Of a stretch of DNA of 64,000 nucleotides, positions 16,075-24,527 are shown piece by piece (position 1 is the first letter of the stretch; the number at the start of each line of letters is the position of its first letter). Origin of the DNA: Candidatus Thorarchaeota archaeon (GTDB taxonomy: Archaea > Asgardarchaeota > Thorarchaeia > Thorarchaeales > Thorarchaeaceae); the NCBI GenBank assembly GCA_016840385.1, contig JAEOSL010000007.1, positions 7,674-71,673 of the forward strand. The letters are read 5' to 3'. A model generated the notes under the pieces. It saw nothing but the letters and a program-made list of their open reading frames with translations. It was not told the origin of the DNA and did no database searches. The position numbers and the translations under genes were made by a program.

Positions 16075-16429
16075 AATATCAAGTATGAGAAATTGAATAT
16101 ATTCTCGTAATTTTTCTGTAGGTGCTTATTAGACATAGAGCGGACTCGATATTGAAAGGCGCCACGGGTCCCTATTTGATTTCTAATGTCTGTCGTGTCC
16201 GCTTTCCCGGCGGGTGGCGCTTTCACTTCTTCTCTGGCCTTAAATTGACTAATCAATCAAGACTAGTCAGGGGTGAGAAAAATACCACCAGATGATTCTG
16301 GTGATGAACCATTCTAAGGACCATTTCTGACCACACTCTTTGTATCTAATGCAACTCTAGTATAACGGTAGGAGGGTGGATGTGTATATACATCCACTCA
16401 ATTTTCTTTTCAAGCGTAAACAATCAATA
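16075..16429. other. non-coding gap with a long hairpin
   Basis: No gene is supported in this 355-base gap. It contains an inverted repeat, TGAAAGGCGCCAC (16153-16165) against GTGGCGCTTTCA (16214-16225), with a 48-base internal part that is itself C/G-rich (GGTCCC, CCCGGCGGG), unlike the AT-rich surroundings. It could be a structured RNA on either strand or a transcription terminator. A second short hairpin (CACCAG/CTGGTG) lies at 16287-16303. Confidence 0.4.
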
Positions 16430-17548
16430 TTAGAGTTCATCAATGTGCTTTTGTTCATCAACATCATCCTTAGCTTCTTTACTTTCATGCGAGGATTTTC
16501 CCCCTCTCAATTTTGAAGCTAATCTAACGCTAAATGGAACTCTAATCGTATCACCACTCGAATCAGAAATTGGTACCTGCGCATATTTCATTACAAATAA
16601 CATAAAAATTTGAAAAATCGGTAATGGAATACCTATAGTCATTCTACCCATCATGATAACAAAGGAAATTGCATAGACCAGAAAAGAAAGTATTATGAGA
16701 ATATAGACTCTTTTCTTGGTAGCTTCTCCCTGGATGAATCTGAAAGCTGTAATTCCAATCGACAGATTGAGAATCAACACTAACAAATCCGAAACTGTTG
16801 ACCAACGTGCAATAATGAGATAAAAATACGACCAGATAGTTGGGTTGATTCCACTTACCATGATGTACCAGTAATCATGTTGTATGCTGAGGAGTCCTCC
16901 TACCAGAATAAATATGGATGTAACTTGAGATTCAGTAACAAAAAGATTACTTACAATGAGAGTTGCAGGTAGTGTAAGCAATGCAATCCATACTACAGTT
17001 GCAGCATTGAGAGGAACTGTTCTGGCTATGATGTTTCTTAATCTCTTCACAATGACTTGTTCTTCCTCATCTTTCATAACACTAGTTGAGGGCCACGAAT
17101 TCTGAAGAAGGGGCCAGAAGACAAAGACGAATAATGACAAAGAAACAACATTCGGAACGACATTGTATATACTCATTCTAACATTAAGAAAGGAGTATTG
17201 TGGTATGAATATATATGTTGCAATGCATGAGATGGAAATCGCGACTAAAGCTGATCCAATACATTTTCTATCAACTTGCTTATGCTGATAAACAAATGAG
17301 AATACTACGAGCGGCGCAATAAAGAGCAACGCAATAATGAGCTGATATGATTCCCAAAATGAATCTGTGAATGGCGAAGTAAAAAGTTCTTCCGGCCAAT
17401 GACCCCAAGTTCCAATTATGCTACTTTCAGATGTAGTCCTTGTGGAGAAAGTAACTAAGTAATAAGGAATGATTAGAACTAGTATAATTTTGATTAATAG
17501 TGGTAAGACTTTCTTGGATATATCCACGAATTCTCCCCAAAACCACAA
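16430..17548 (-). CDS. multi-pass membrane protein of unknown function
   Basis: A 372-aa integral membrane protein with about nine to ten hydrophobic segments and a basic/acidic cytoplasmic C-terminus (LRGGKSSHESKEAKDDVDEQ). No transporter or enzyme signature is visible. It is flanked by the hairpin region downstream and a divergent nucleotidyltransferase gene upstream. Confidence 0.65.
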   Translation of the reverse strand: MWFWGEFVDISKKVLPLLIKIILVLIIPYYLVTFSTRTTSESSIIGTWGHWPEELFTSPFTDSFWESYQLIIALLFIAPLVVFSFVYQHKQVDRKCIGSALVAISISCIATYIFIPQYSFLNVRMSIYNVVPNVVSLSLFVFVFWPLLQNSWPSTSVMKDEEEQVIVKRLRNIIARTVPLNAATVVWIALLTLPATLIVSNLFVTESQVTSIFILVGGLLSIQHDYWYIMVSGINPTIWSYFYLIIARWSTVSDLLVLILNLSIGITAFRFIQGEATKKRVYILIILSFLVYAISFVIMMGRMTIGIPLPIFQIFMLFVMKYAQVPISDSSGDTIRVPFSVRLASKLRGGKSSHESKEAKDDVDEQKHIDEL

Positions 17549-17639
17549 AACACAAACCGAGAGTTAAGTATTTTGAATTAGCGTAAATAATTACGCTTTA
17601 ATGTAGCACAACTATTTTTCTGAATAGAGGAGATATTTC

Positions 17640-18461
17640 TTGACTGATACCAAGATTCCAATTGTAAAGAGTATTGACGAAATTGATGACAAGATGGTCC
17701 GTGAACGACTTGAAGGACTTGTAGCTGAACCTCATGTCCTTGGAGTAATGCTATGGGGCAGTCGTGCGACTGGTTTTGGTGCACCATCTACTGATTGGGA
17801 TGCACTGATTTACGTTACAGAAGAGTACTATGACGGTCTCGAACTCAAAGATACAATCTGGCTTGAGTTTGATGAATCCGTTGAACCAAAGAAGCTAGTG
17901 ATAGACTTCTCTCCAGTTTCCAATGCTTGGTTCAGACAGCAAATCGAATCACCTCTAGATATGGACCACTTTCCATATGCTGAGGGTGTTGTCATCCATG
18001 ATCCCTCTGGTAAATTAGAGGAATGGCGTCAGAAATTAGCAAGGTACCCCGAAGAAGAGCACCTCGATAGGCTCAAGAACAAGTACTGCACACTAACTGG
18101 AGCTCTATACTACGCGGACATCAATAATAGACGGGGAAATCCTTTCGATTCAAAACTGAATGCTTTCAGAGCTGTTGTTGCTGCAGCTAATCTTTGGTTC
18201 GCCATGCAGAAACAATGGACTCCCCCTCTAAAGTGGTGGACACCTCATGTGAAGAATATGGGAATGTCTGACGAGCTGTACAAACTCTTCTGCGATGCTC
18301 TTGATGATCCTAAGTTTGAATCCCTCATTGAATTATTCAAAAAACTCAAACAGGATATTCTAGATGCTGGACATGAATTTCCGAATGATTCAATATCCAC
18401 ATTCCTTGAAACGATTCATGTGAAAGGACGTCCAGCTCAGATTCGACATACCTACATCTAA
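17640..18461 (+). CDS. nucleotidyltransferase-fold protein
   Basis: A 273-aa protein with the polymerase-beta-like nucleotidyltransferase motif LWGSRATGFGAPSTDWDALIYV (G39-S41 and D52/D54), followed by a helical C-terminal half (about 140-270), an arrangement like that of aminoglycoside-type or toxin-linked nucleotidyltransferases. The target is unknown. TTG start with GGAGAT six bases upstream. It overlaps the convergent amidohydrolase gene by four bases. Confidence 0.7.
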   Translation: MTDTKIPIVKSIDEIDDKMVRERLEGLVAEPHVLGVMLWGSRATGFGAPSTDWDALIYVTEEYYDGLELKDTIWLEFDESVEPKKLVIDFSPVSNAWFRQQIESPLDMDHFPYAEGVVIHDPSGKLEEWRQKLARYPEEEHLDRLKNKYCTLTGALYYADINNRRGNPFDSKLNAFRAVVAAANLWFAMQKQWTPPLKWWTPHVKNMGMSDELYKLFCDALDDPKFESLIELFKKLKQDILDAGHEFPNDSISTFLETIHVKGRPAQIRHTYI

Positions 18462-19663
18462 CGCTCAATCACACATTTCCCTCTTAGAAAGACTCTCTTG
18501 ATATTCTCCTTATCTTGGAGGATTGTGATATCGTCAAGAGGGTTCTTTCCTGGAGCTAGCACAAGAATATCTGCGGATTTACCAGATTCAACAGTTCCAA
18601 TTTTGTTTTCCATACTGAGTGACCATGCAGCATTCTTGGTTCCTGCCATAATTGCAGTCATCTCGGATGCTCCACCTAGCCTAACCATTAGTTCCATTTC
18701 TTCTGCGGTTGACCTACCATAGTAGGTGTATGGCATCCCTGAATCAGTTCCCACAACGAGTTCTATACCTGCCTTGACCGCGTTTCTGACACCTTCCTCG
18801 ATGCGTGGAAATATCTCTCTCTCCTTTCTAACCATGTAATCTGGAAGGTCTCCATCATCATGATGAAGTTGTGATTCATAAAAGGTCACAATGGTTGGCA
18901 TGTACTTGGTTTTGTGTTTCTTCATCAACTCAATATTCTCTTGACTCAATGGATGTCCGTGAACCAATACATCCACTCCTGCAAGAATAGTATTCTTGAT
19001 TCCAACATCACCATAGGCATGTGCATGAGACCTCAACTCAACCTTGTGAGCCTCTTTTGTAGCAGCCTCTAACTCATCAATATCAAATTGAGAATTGAAA
19101 CTCTCAGTGTGAGGTGATGATATTGCTCCTGTTGCTGCTAGTTTGATATACCGCGCTCCGCGACCAATCTCTTCTCGTACTGCACGACGTACATCATCAG
19201 GACCATTTGCTTCATTTGAACCTCCAAGTGACCCTCTTCCACTACTTATGGTAATCATTTTTCCACATGGAAGATAGCGTGGTCCATTGACAATACCTTT
19301 CTCAATTGCTTCTTTGACAGCAAATGGTACATTGTTTCTGCCTGCTGCATCTCCAGCAGTAGTTATTCCATATTCCAGTAAAATCTCAACAAGCTGGGCA
19401 CCTTTGATGGCCAAAAGTTCATCAGACATGAGTCCTACCTCTTCAGGATTAGGCGACCCATCATAACATACATGGACATGAGGATCAATTATACCCGGCA
19501 TTAGCACTCGATCAGAAAAATCAAGAATTTCTGTATCAGATGGAACAGAAATATCCTGTCCTACTTCAACAATCTTCTCTCCTTGGATCAATATTGATGC
19601 ATCCTTGAGAGTAGTACCATCACCAACAATCAGTATTCCAGCTTTGAGCAAAAGATCACTCAT
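18458..19663 (-). CDS. metal-dependent amidohydrolase
   Basis: A 401-aa amidohydrolase of the imidazolonepropionase/prolidase-like branch. Metal site: HVH in MPGIIDPHVHV, the lysine in YIKLAATG, HAHAYG, VLVHGHPL and VGTDSGMP; the C-terminal strand returns to the composite beta-sandwich (GKSADILVLAPGKNP). Likely substrate is a cyclic amide or dipeptide. It has no signal peptide. Confidence 0.85.
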   Translation of the reverse strand: MSDLLLKAGILIVGDGTTLKDASILIQGEKIVEVGQDISVPSDTEILDFSDRVLMPGIIDPHVHVCYDGSPNPEEVGLMSDELLAIKGAQLVEILLEYGITTAGDAAGRNNVPFAVKEAIEKGIVNGPRYLPCGKMITISSGRGSLGGSNEANGPDDVRRAVREEIGRGARYIKLAATGAISSPHTESFNSQFDIDELEAATKEAHKVELRSHAHAYGDVGIKNTILAGVDVLVHGHPLSQENIELMKKHKTKYMPTIVTFYESQLHHDDGDLPDYMVRKEREIFPRIEEGVRNAVKAGIELVVGTDSGMPYTYYGRSTAEEMELMVRLGGASEMTAIMAGTKNAAWSLSMENKIGTVESGKSADILVLAPGKNPLDDITILQDKENIKRVFLRGKCVIER

Positions 19664-19733
19664 ATCATGTACCTCTGATAAAATATGACAGAACGTACCT
19701 TTGAGTGTAGTGGGGAGGGCAAAATGCTTTTTC

Positions 19734-21623
19734 CTACAACTTCAATCGATAGACGTACTCATCATCTTGAATGGATAGTTTGCTTTCAACAACCTTTCCA
19801 GTCTTATGGATGAAGCGAATCATAGACTGATTCTGGGGATGTACATAAGCTATGAATGCATCGATACCCTTGCTCTTTGCAATTCTCATTAGATGGTTTA
19901 ATAGATATGTTCCAACACCTTTCCCTTGGAATTGATCTTGAATCAATATTGCGAACTCGGCTTCGTTAGTACTTCTATTGAGGAGATATCTTCCTGCACC
20001 AATAATAGTTTCAGTTTCACCTTCTTGGTCCGATTTTACTACTGCAACTACGCTAATGTCACTGGCTTGGTCTACATTGTAGAAATCCTGCAGGGTTTGT
20101 CTGCGCAGACTCCTCAGTGGAGTAAGAAATCGGAAGTAGATGCTCTCTTCGCTTAGGTCATAGAATAATTCTTTGATTCTATCTGTATCATCAGGACGAA
20201 TTAGTCTGAAATGGATATCAATAGGACCATCAGGTCCCTTAAACCTCTCAGTCATTTCATACTCTGAAGCAAAGTACGTTCCTTGAACAAGGAATGGAAC
20301 TTGGTCCTCAAAGACGTAATGCATCGATTTTGCTGCTTCTAGTAACTCGTTTCTGAAGTCAGGGTGTGCGATTGCTATGAGGGAGAGAACTCGTTCTCGT
20401 ATAGTCTTCCCTGCGAGATTAGCGAGACCATACTCTGTTACCACAACATCTACGTCTCCACGTGTGGTAACGACCCCAGCCCCTTCACTTAGACGAGAAA
20501 CTATTCTTGAAACACCTCCATCTACAGCAGTTGACGGGAGACAGATTATTGCCTTTCCTCCTGGAGACCTCTTTGCACCACGAATGAAGTCGACTTGACC
20601 ACCGATTCCGCTATAGAATCTATGACCTATTGAATCAGCACAAACCTGCCCAGTGAGGTCCACTTCAAGGGCTGAGTTGATTGCTATCATTTTCTTATTC
20701 TGCCCAATAACGTAGGGATCGTTTACGTATGCTGTGTCATGGAAATGAAACATTGGATTATCATTGATATGATCGTAGAGTTTCTCAGAACCCATTGCAA
20801 AACTTGCGATGACTTTTCCTTTGTGGAGAGTCTTCTTCTTGTTTGTGACAACACCCTGATCAATCAGTGGAATTAGACTATCACTGAACATCTCAGTATG
20901 AATACCAAGGTCGGTAACCCCTGTATCGAGAAGATTGCTACAAACTGCTTGGGGTAAAGCACCAATTCCCAGCTCAAGGGTTGATTCATTTTCAACCACT
21001 CTTGCCACATAACCACCAATCTTGTCAATTATGTCTGTGGTTTCTGTTGCTTGGATTTCTCTTAGCGGTTCATTATATGGCACAAGATAATCAATTTCTG
21101 AGATATCAATGAACGAATCACCATGTGTGATTGGCATTTTCTGGTTGACCTGAGCGATGACCATATCTGCGCTCTCAAAGGCTGATTTCGTAATATCTAC
21201 TGAGATACCGAGTGAGCAGTAACCATACCTATCTGGTGGACTGACCTGTATCATAGCAACATCCAATGGCATTCTCTTTTGTCTAAACAATTCAGGAATG
21301 TCTGAAAGCATAATGGGAGTATAATCTGCACGCCCCTCTGAAACTGCATCTCTAATATTCGCGCTGACAAAGAATGTGTTGTGTCTGAACTGGTTTTGGA
21401 ATTTAGGATCTGCAGATGGCGTATCTCCAAGAGTCAAGAGATGCACAATCTCATTATCTGCCATTTGGTCAGCATTAGCTGCCAGTTCTTGAACAAGATG
21501 ATATGGCACTCCACAACCTGTTCCCAAAAAGATTCTCGAACCCCTAGCAATCTTTTTGATGGCTTTGGATGCTGGTAAAATCTTCTTCTTGTATTTTTCA
21601 GTCCAATCAGTTGTAGCTGCCAT
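19734..21623 (-). CDS. acetyl-CoA hydrolase/transferase fused to a GNAT domain
   Basis: A 629-aa fusion. Residues about 1-440 form a CoA-transferase of the acetyl-CoA hydrolase/4-hydroxybutyrate CoA-transferase family (GTGCGVPYHLVQEL, ELGIGALPQAV, GIHTEMFSDS with the catalytic Glu, GIGGQVDFIRGA). The last 165 residues are a GNAT acetyltransferase with acetyl-CoA loop QGKGVGTYLL. The fusion suggests CoA-ester turnover linked to protein or small-molecule acylation. Start taken at the ATG of MAATTDW; an upstream start at 21653 would overlap the tnpB gene. The tnpB stop codon lies only 22 bases upstream. Confidence 0.85.
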   Translation of the reverse strand: MAATTDWTEKYKKKILPASKAIKKIARGSRIFLGTGCGVPYHLVQELAANADQMADNEIVHLLTLGDTPSADPKFQNQFRHNTFFVSANIRDAVSEGRADYTPIMLSDIPELFRQKRMPLDVAMIQVSPPDRYGYCSLGISVDITKSAFESADMVIAQVNQKMPITHGDSFIDISEIDYLVPYNEPLREIQATETTDIIDKIGGYVARVVENESTLELGIGALPQAVCSNLLDTGVTDLGIHTEMFSDSLIPLIDQGVVTNKKKTLHKGKVIASFAMGSEKLYDHINDNPMFHFHDTAYVNDPYVIGQNKKMIAINSALEVDLTGQVCADSIGHRFYSGIGGQVDFIRGAKRSPGGKAIICLPSTAVDGGVSRIVSRLSEGAGVVTTRGDVDVVVTEYGLANLAGKTIRERVLSLIAIAHPDFRNELLEAAKSMHYVFEDQVPFLVQGTYFASEYEMTERFKGPDGPIDIHFRLIRPDDTDRIKELFYDLSEESIYFRFLTPLRSLRRQTLQDFYNVDQASDISVVAVVKSDQEGETETIIGAGRYLLNRSTNEAEFAILIQDQFQGKGVGTYLLNHLMRIAKSKGIDAFIAYVHPQNQSMIRFIHKTGKVVESKLSIQDDEYVYRLKL

Positions 21624-21645
21624 TGCTATTACCGTTCCCCGAAAC

Positions 21646-22875
21646 CTAGACATTCTTGGACATCGAGTCCGAGATGATGTTCGGTTCCTGTTTCATCGAG
21701 GCTGCTCTCTGCAGATTTAAAGAATCCGCTAAGAGTCTTACTTCCTCTCCGCAGGCGTTTAGAGTCTCCGGCAAACTGACGGCGACCAGATTCAGTGCAG
21801 CATTGAGATCCCTGTCGATCACTAGTCCACACTGTTCACACTCATACTCCCTCTCTGATAGAGAAAGATCCTTCTTTCTGTGCCCACAACGTGAACACAT
21901 CTTCGATGAAGGAAATGTCCTTGAAACGACGACAAGCTCAGAACCGTACCACCCACACTTGTACTCCAGTTGTCTTCTGAACTCATAGAGCCCCACATCA
22001 GCTATAGCTCTTGCAAGCCTTCGGTTCTTCAGCATTCCGGACACATTCAAGTCTTCGATCACTACCTTACTGTGGCTCTTGGAAAGGTAGGTCGTCGCCT
22101 TGTGCAGTGTGTCCTGTCGGATATTGAAGACCCTCAGGTACATCTTCGCAAGTCGTAATTTCGCTTTTTCGTGGTTCTTGCTTCCCTTCTTCTTTCGTGA
22201 CAGACTCTTTGAGAGCTGTCGCAGTTTTCTCAGTCGTCTTCCCAGGGCCCGTGGGTTTGCAAAGGTGGTCCCCTCAGATAATGTGACCAGGGTCTTGACC
22301 CCAAGATCCACTCCCACAGCAGTCCCATTATTAGACACAGGATCTACGATATTCTCCTCCACAGTCACTGATACAAACCACCTGTTGGCCCGTCGTCGCA
22401 CAGTAGCTGAGAGTATTCTTCCACTGTAGTACTTCTCTCTCTTTTCCTTGATCCGGACCTTTCCGATACGTGGGAGCTGGATTGCTCTTTTATGAAACCT
22501 GATGGTCCCAGTCAACCTGAAGCTGTCTCTGACACCTCGCCTCTTGAAACGAGGGAATCCAACCTTCTTCCCAGACTTGAGTCCTCGATAGAAGTTCTTG
22601 AAGGCTTGATGGAGGTCTCTCAAGGCCTCCTGAGGTGCACACTTTGAGGTTTCGTACATCCATGGGAACTCTGTTTTCTTAAGGGAGTTGAGGAGTTTGT
22701 GCTGCTTGATGGCATCAGTAAACCTGTCGTCACCCTGGTTGTTCTTGTACCGTGCAATTCGTTGGTCGAGCCCCCAGTTGTAGGCAAAACGAGCTACTCC
22801 TGTATGTTGAGCAAGGTGCGACCTCTGGATATTGTTCGGGTCCAGTTCATACCTGTAGGCCTTATTGGTCAACAT
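21646..22875 (-). CDS. tnpB: TnpB RNA-guided nuclease (IS605 OrfB family), complete
   Basis: A 409-aa TnpB with a full RuvC site: D190 (GVDLGVK), E274 (VVIEDLNVSGM) and D354/D356 (DRDLNAA), plus the zinc finger CSRCG (C327, C330) and CEQCG (C346, C349). The N-terminal helix-turn-helix-like and OrfB beta domains are intact. No tnpA transposase is next to it, so it is a stand-alone (IS1341-type) element. Its stop codon lies 22 bases before the CoA-transferase start on the same strand, so its guide-RNA end must overlap that gene's promoter or start region. Confidence 0.92.
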   Translation of the reverse strand: MLTNKAYRYELDPNNIQRSHLAQHTGVARFAYNWGLDQRIARYKNNQGDDRFTDAIKQHKLLNSLKKTEFPWMYETSKCAPQEALRDLHQAFKNFYRGLKSGKKVGFPRFKRRGVRDSFRLTGTIRFHKRAIQLPRIGKVRIKEKREKYYSGRILSATVRRRANRWFVSVTVEENIVDPVSNNGTAVGVDLGVKTLVTLSEGTTFANPRALGRRLRKLRQLSKSLSRKKKGSKNHEKAKLRLAKMYLRVFNIRQDTLHKATTYLSKSHSKVVIEDLNVSGMLKNRRLARAIADVGLYEFRRQLEYKCGWYGSELVVVSRTFPSSKMCSRCGHRKKDLSLSEREYECEQCGLVIDRDLNAALNLVAVSLPETLNACGEEVRLLADSLNLQRAASMKQEPNIISDSMSKNV

Positions 22876-23083
22876 TCAGGTTCGGTAGTGGGTCTTTCTG
22901 GGAGCTAATAAGCTCATACAAGAATGGTCTTTCATTGATGTCCATGTTTCAAACCTCTGTAGCCGTTTACAAGTGGTATAACTATTATTTCATTCGTTTT
23001 TTTTGTATGACGTCGGAAGGCTTTTAGTAGGGTATCTTTCGCCAGCTGTACAGTGTCTGACAACAAGATAGGTGTGTACTATC

Positions 23084-24343
23084 ATGTCTGATGAAAAAAT
23101 TGGTAATAGGAACCTTGTCATTCTCGGCGCGCTAATTGTTCAGTTGTGCTTGGGTTCAATATACGCTTGGTCCTTCTTTCAGACTGCTCTGAGAGAGGGT
23201 GTGTATACTTATCCATCTCTATATACGCAGCTTCCATTTGCAGCTGGTTTGGCATCGTTTGCACTTTTCATGATCTTTGCAGGAAGATGGCAAGATCGAG
23301 TAGGTCCCAAAAAGGTCGCCACTGTTGGTGGTGTTCTTCTGGGAGTTGGTTACATCTCAGCATTCTTTGTTGATATGGTCGCTGGGGGCGATGTACTGAT
23401 TGGTACAATCTACCTCATTATCACCTATGGTATAATTGGTGGTGCTGGAATTGGATTTGCCTATGTATGTCCTATTGCAGCGCTTGTGAAGTGGTTCCCG
23501 GATAAGAAGGGTACGATCACTGGCATTGCTGTAGCTGGATTTGGTGCAGGTGCACTTGTCTTTGGCTATGTAGAACAATTTCTACTGACACTCTACAATG
23601 TACCAACTACTGCAAACATTGGAATGCCCATGTTGATACTTGGTGCTGTCTATCTTGTTTTAGTTGTTCTAGGTGCTCAACTACTTACAAATCCCCCTGA
23701 AGGCTGGCTTCCAGCTGGGTTCACTCCTTCCACAACAACAGCTGATGGTGCTGGAACTGGGATGATGCCTGGTCAGATGATCAGGACCTCAACATTCTGG
23801 TTGCTCTGGATAATGTTTGTACTGGCTGCTACTGCTGGTCTAATGACTCTTGGTAACGTGAAATCTGCTGCTTTAGCAATTGATCCTCTAACTGATGCTG
23901 TCGTGATAGTTGGTGTTATGAGTTTGCTCAATGCTGCTGGACGTATCGTCTGGGGTGCAACTTCTGATAAGCTAGGCCGTGAGAACACGATGATTCTCAT
24001 GTTCCTCACTCTGGCCATTGGAATGTTTGCATTCGCTTGGATGTCAACAATTGCGATTTCATGGATTGCAGTAATGGCTATTGCTTCATTGATTGGATTC
24101 TGCTTTGGTGGTAACTTCGCTTTGTTCCCATCAGCTACTGCAGACTTCTTTGGAAGCAAGAACGTTGGAAAGAACTATGGTGTAATGTTCACTGCTTATG
24201 GTATCGCAGGTATCACTGGTGCTTTTGTTGCCGGTCCTATTGTTGATGCTACTGGCTCATACTTCATGGCATTTGTCGTGACTGGTGTGCTAGCAATCCT
24301 TGCAGTACTATTCACTTTGGTTCTCAAGTCAAAGCGCAAATAA
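23084..24343 (+). CDS. OFA-family major facilitator transporter
   Basis: A 419-aa, 12-helix MFS carrier of the oxalate/formate antiporter group (QLCLGSIYAWSFFQ in helix 1, GRWQDRVGPKK loop, GIGFAYVCPIAALVKWFPDKKG, and the mirrored TSDKLGR loop in the second half). It probably moves a monocarboxylate such as formate, lactate or oxalate. Start at the ATG of MSDEKIG. It stands upstream of acetyl-CoA synthetase, consistent with organic-acid use. Confidence 0.88.
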   Translation: MSDEKIGNRNLVILGALIVQLCLGSIYAWSFFQTALREGVYTYPSLYTQLPFAAGLASFALFMIFAGRWQDRVGPKKVATVGGVLLGVGYISAFFVDMVAGGDVLIGTIYLIITYGIIGGAGIGFAYVCPIAALVKWFPDKKGTITGIAVAGFGAGALVFGYVEQFLLTLYNVPTTANIGMPMLILGAVYLVLVVLGAQLLTNPPEGWLPAGFTPSTTTADGAGTGMMPGQMIRTSTFWLLWIMFVLAATAGLMTLGNVKSAALAIDPLTDAVVIVGVMSLLNAAGRIVWGATSDKLGRENTMILMFLTLAIGMFAFAWMSTIAISWIAVMAIASLIGFCFGGNFALFPSATADFFGSKNVGKNYGVMFTAYGIAGITGAFVAGPIVDATGSYFMAFVVTGVLAILAVLFTLVLKSKRK

Positions 24344-24355
24344 TCTACTAGATGT

Positions 24356-24384
24356 GGGGTCAGAGAATCCATTCTTTGACCTCC
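24356..24384 (+). terminator. hairpin terminator after the MFS gene
   Basis: GGGGTCA pairs with TTGACCTCC across a 13-base loop and is followed by a T-rich run (TTATTTTTTT), as expected for a terminator between the MFS gene and acs. Confidence 0.55.
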
Positions 24385-24527
24385 CTACTCTTATTTTTTT
24401 GATTTTTTCTAGCTCGGCAGTAGCCATAGAATCATCGTCTTTTGTAAAATAGCTCAGATTGGACAAGCTTCATATAGGTCCTATTTGTCCGACCGGCCAA
24501 ATCATCGACCGAATTTGGTGACCAATT

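Noticed and set aside
16301..16330. Box C/D RNA (GTGATGA ... CTGA)
   Set aside because: Only one C and one D box with no C'/D' pair and a three-base outer stem; too weak in an AT-rich gap.
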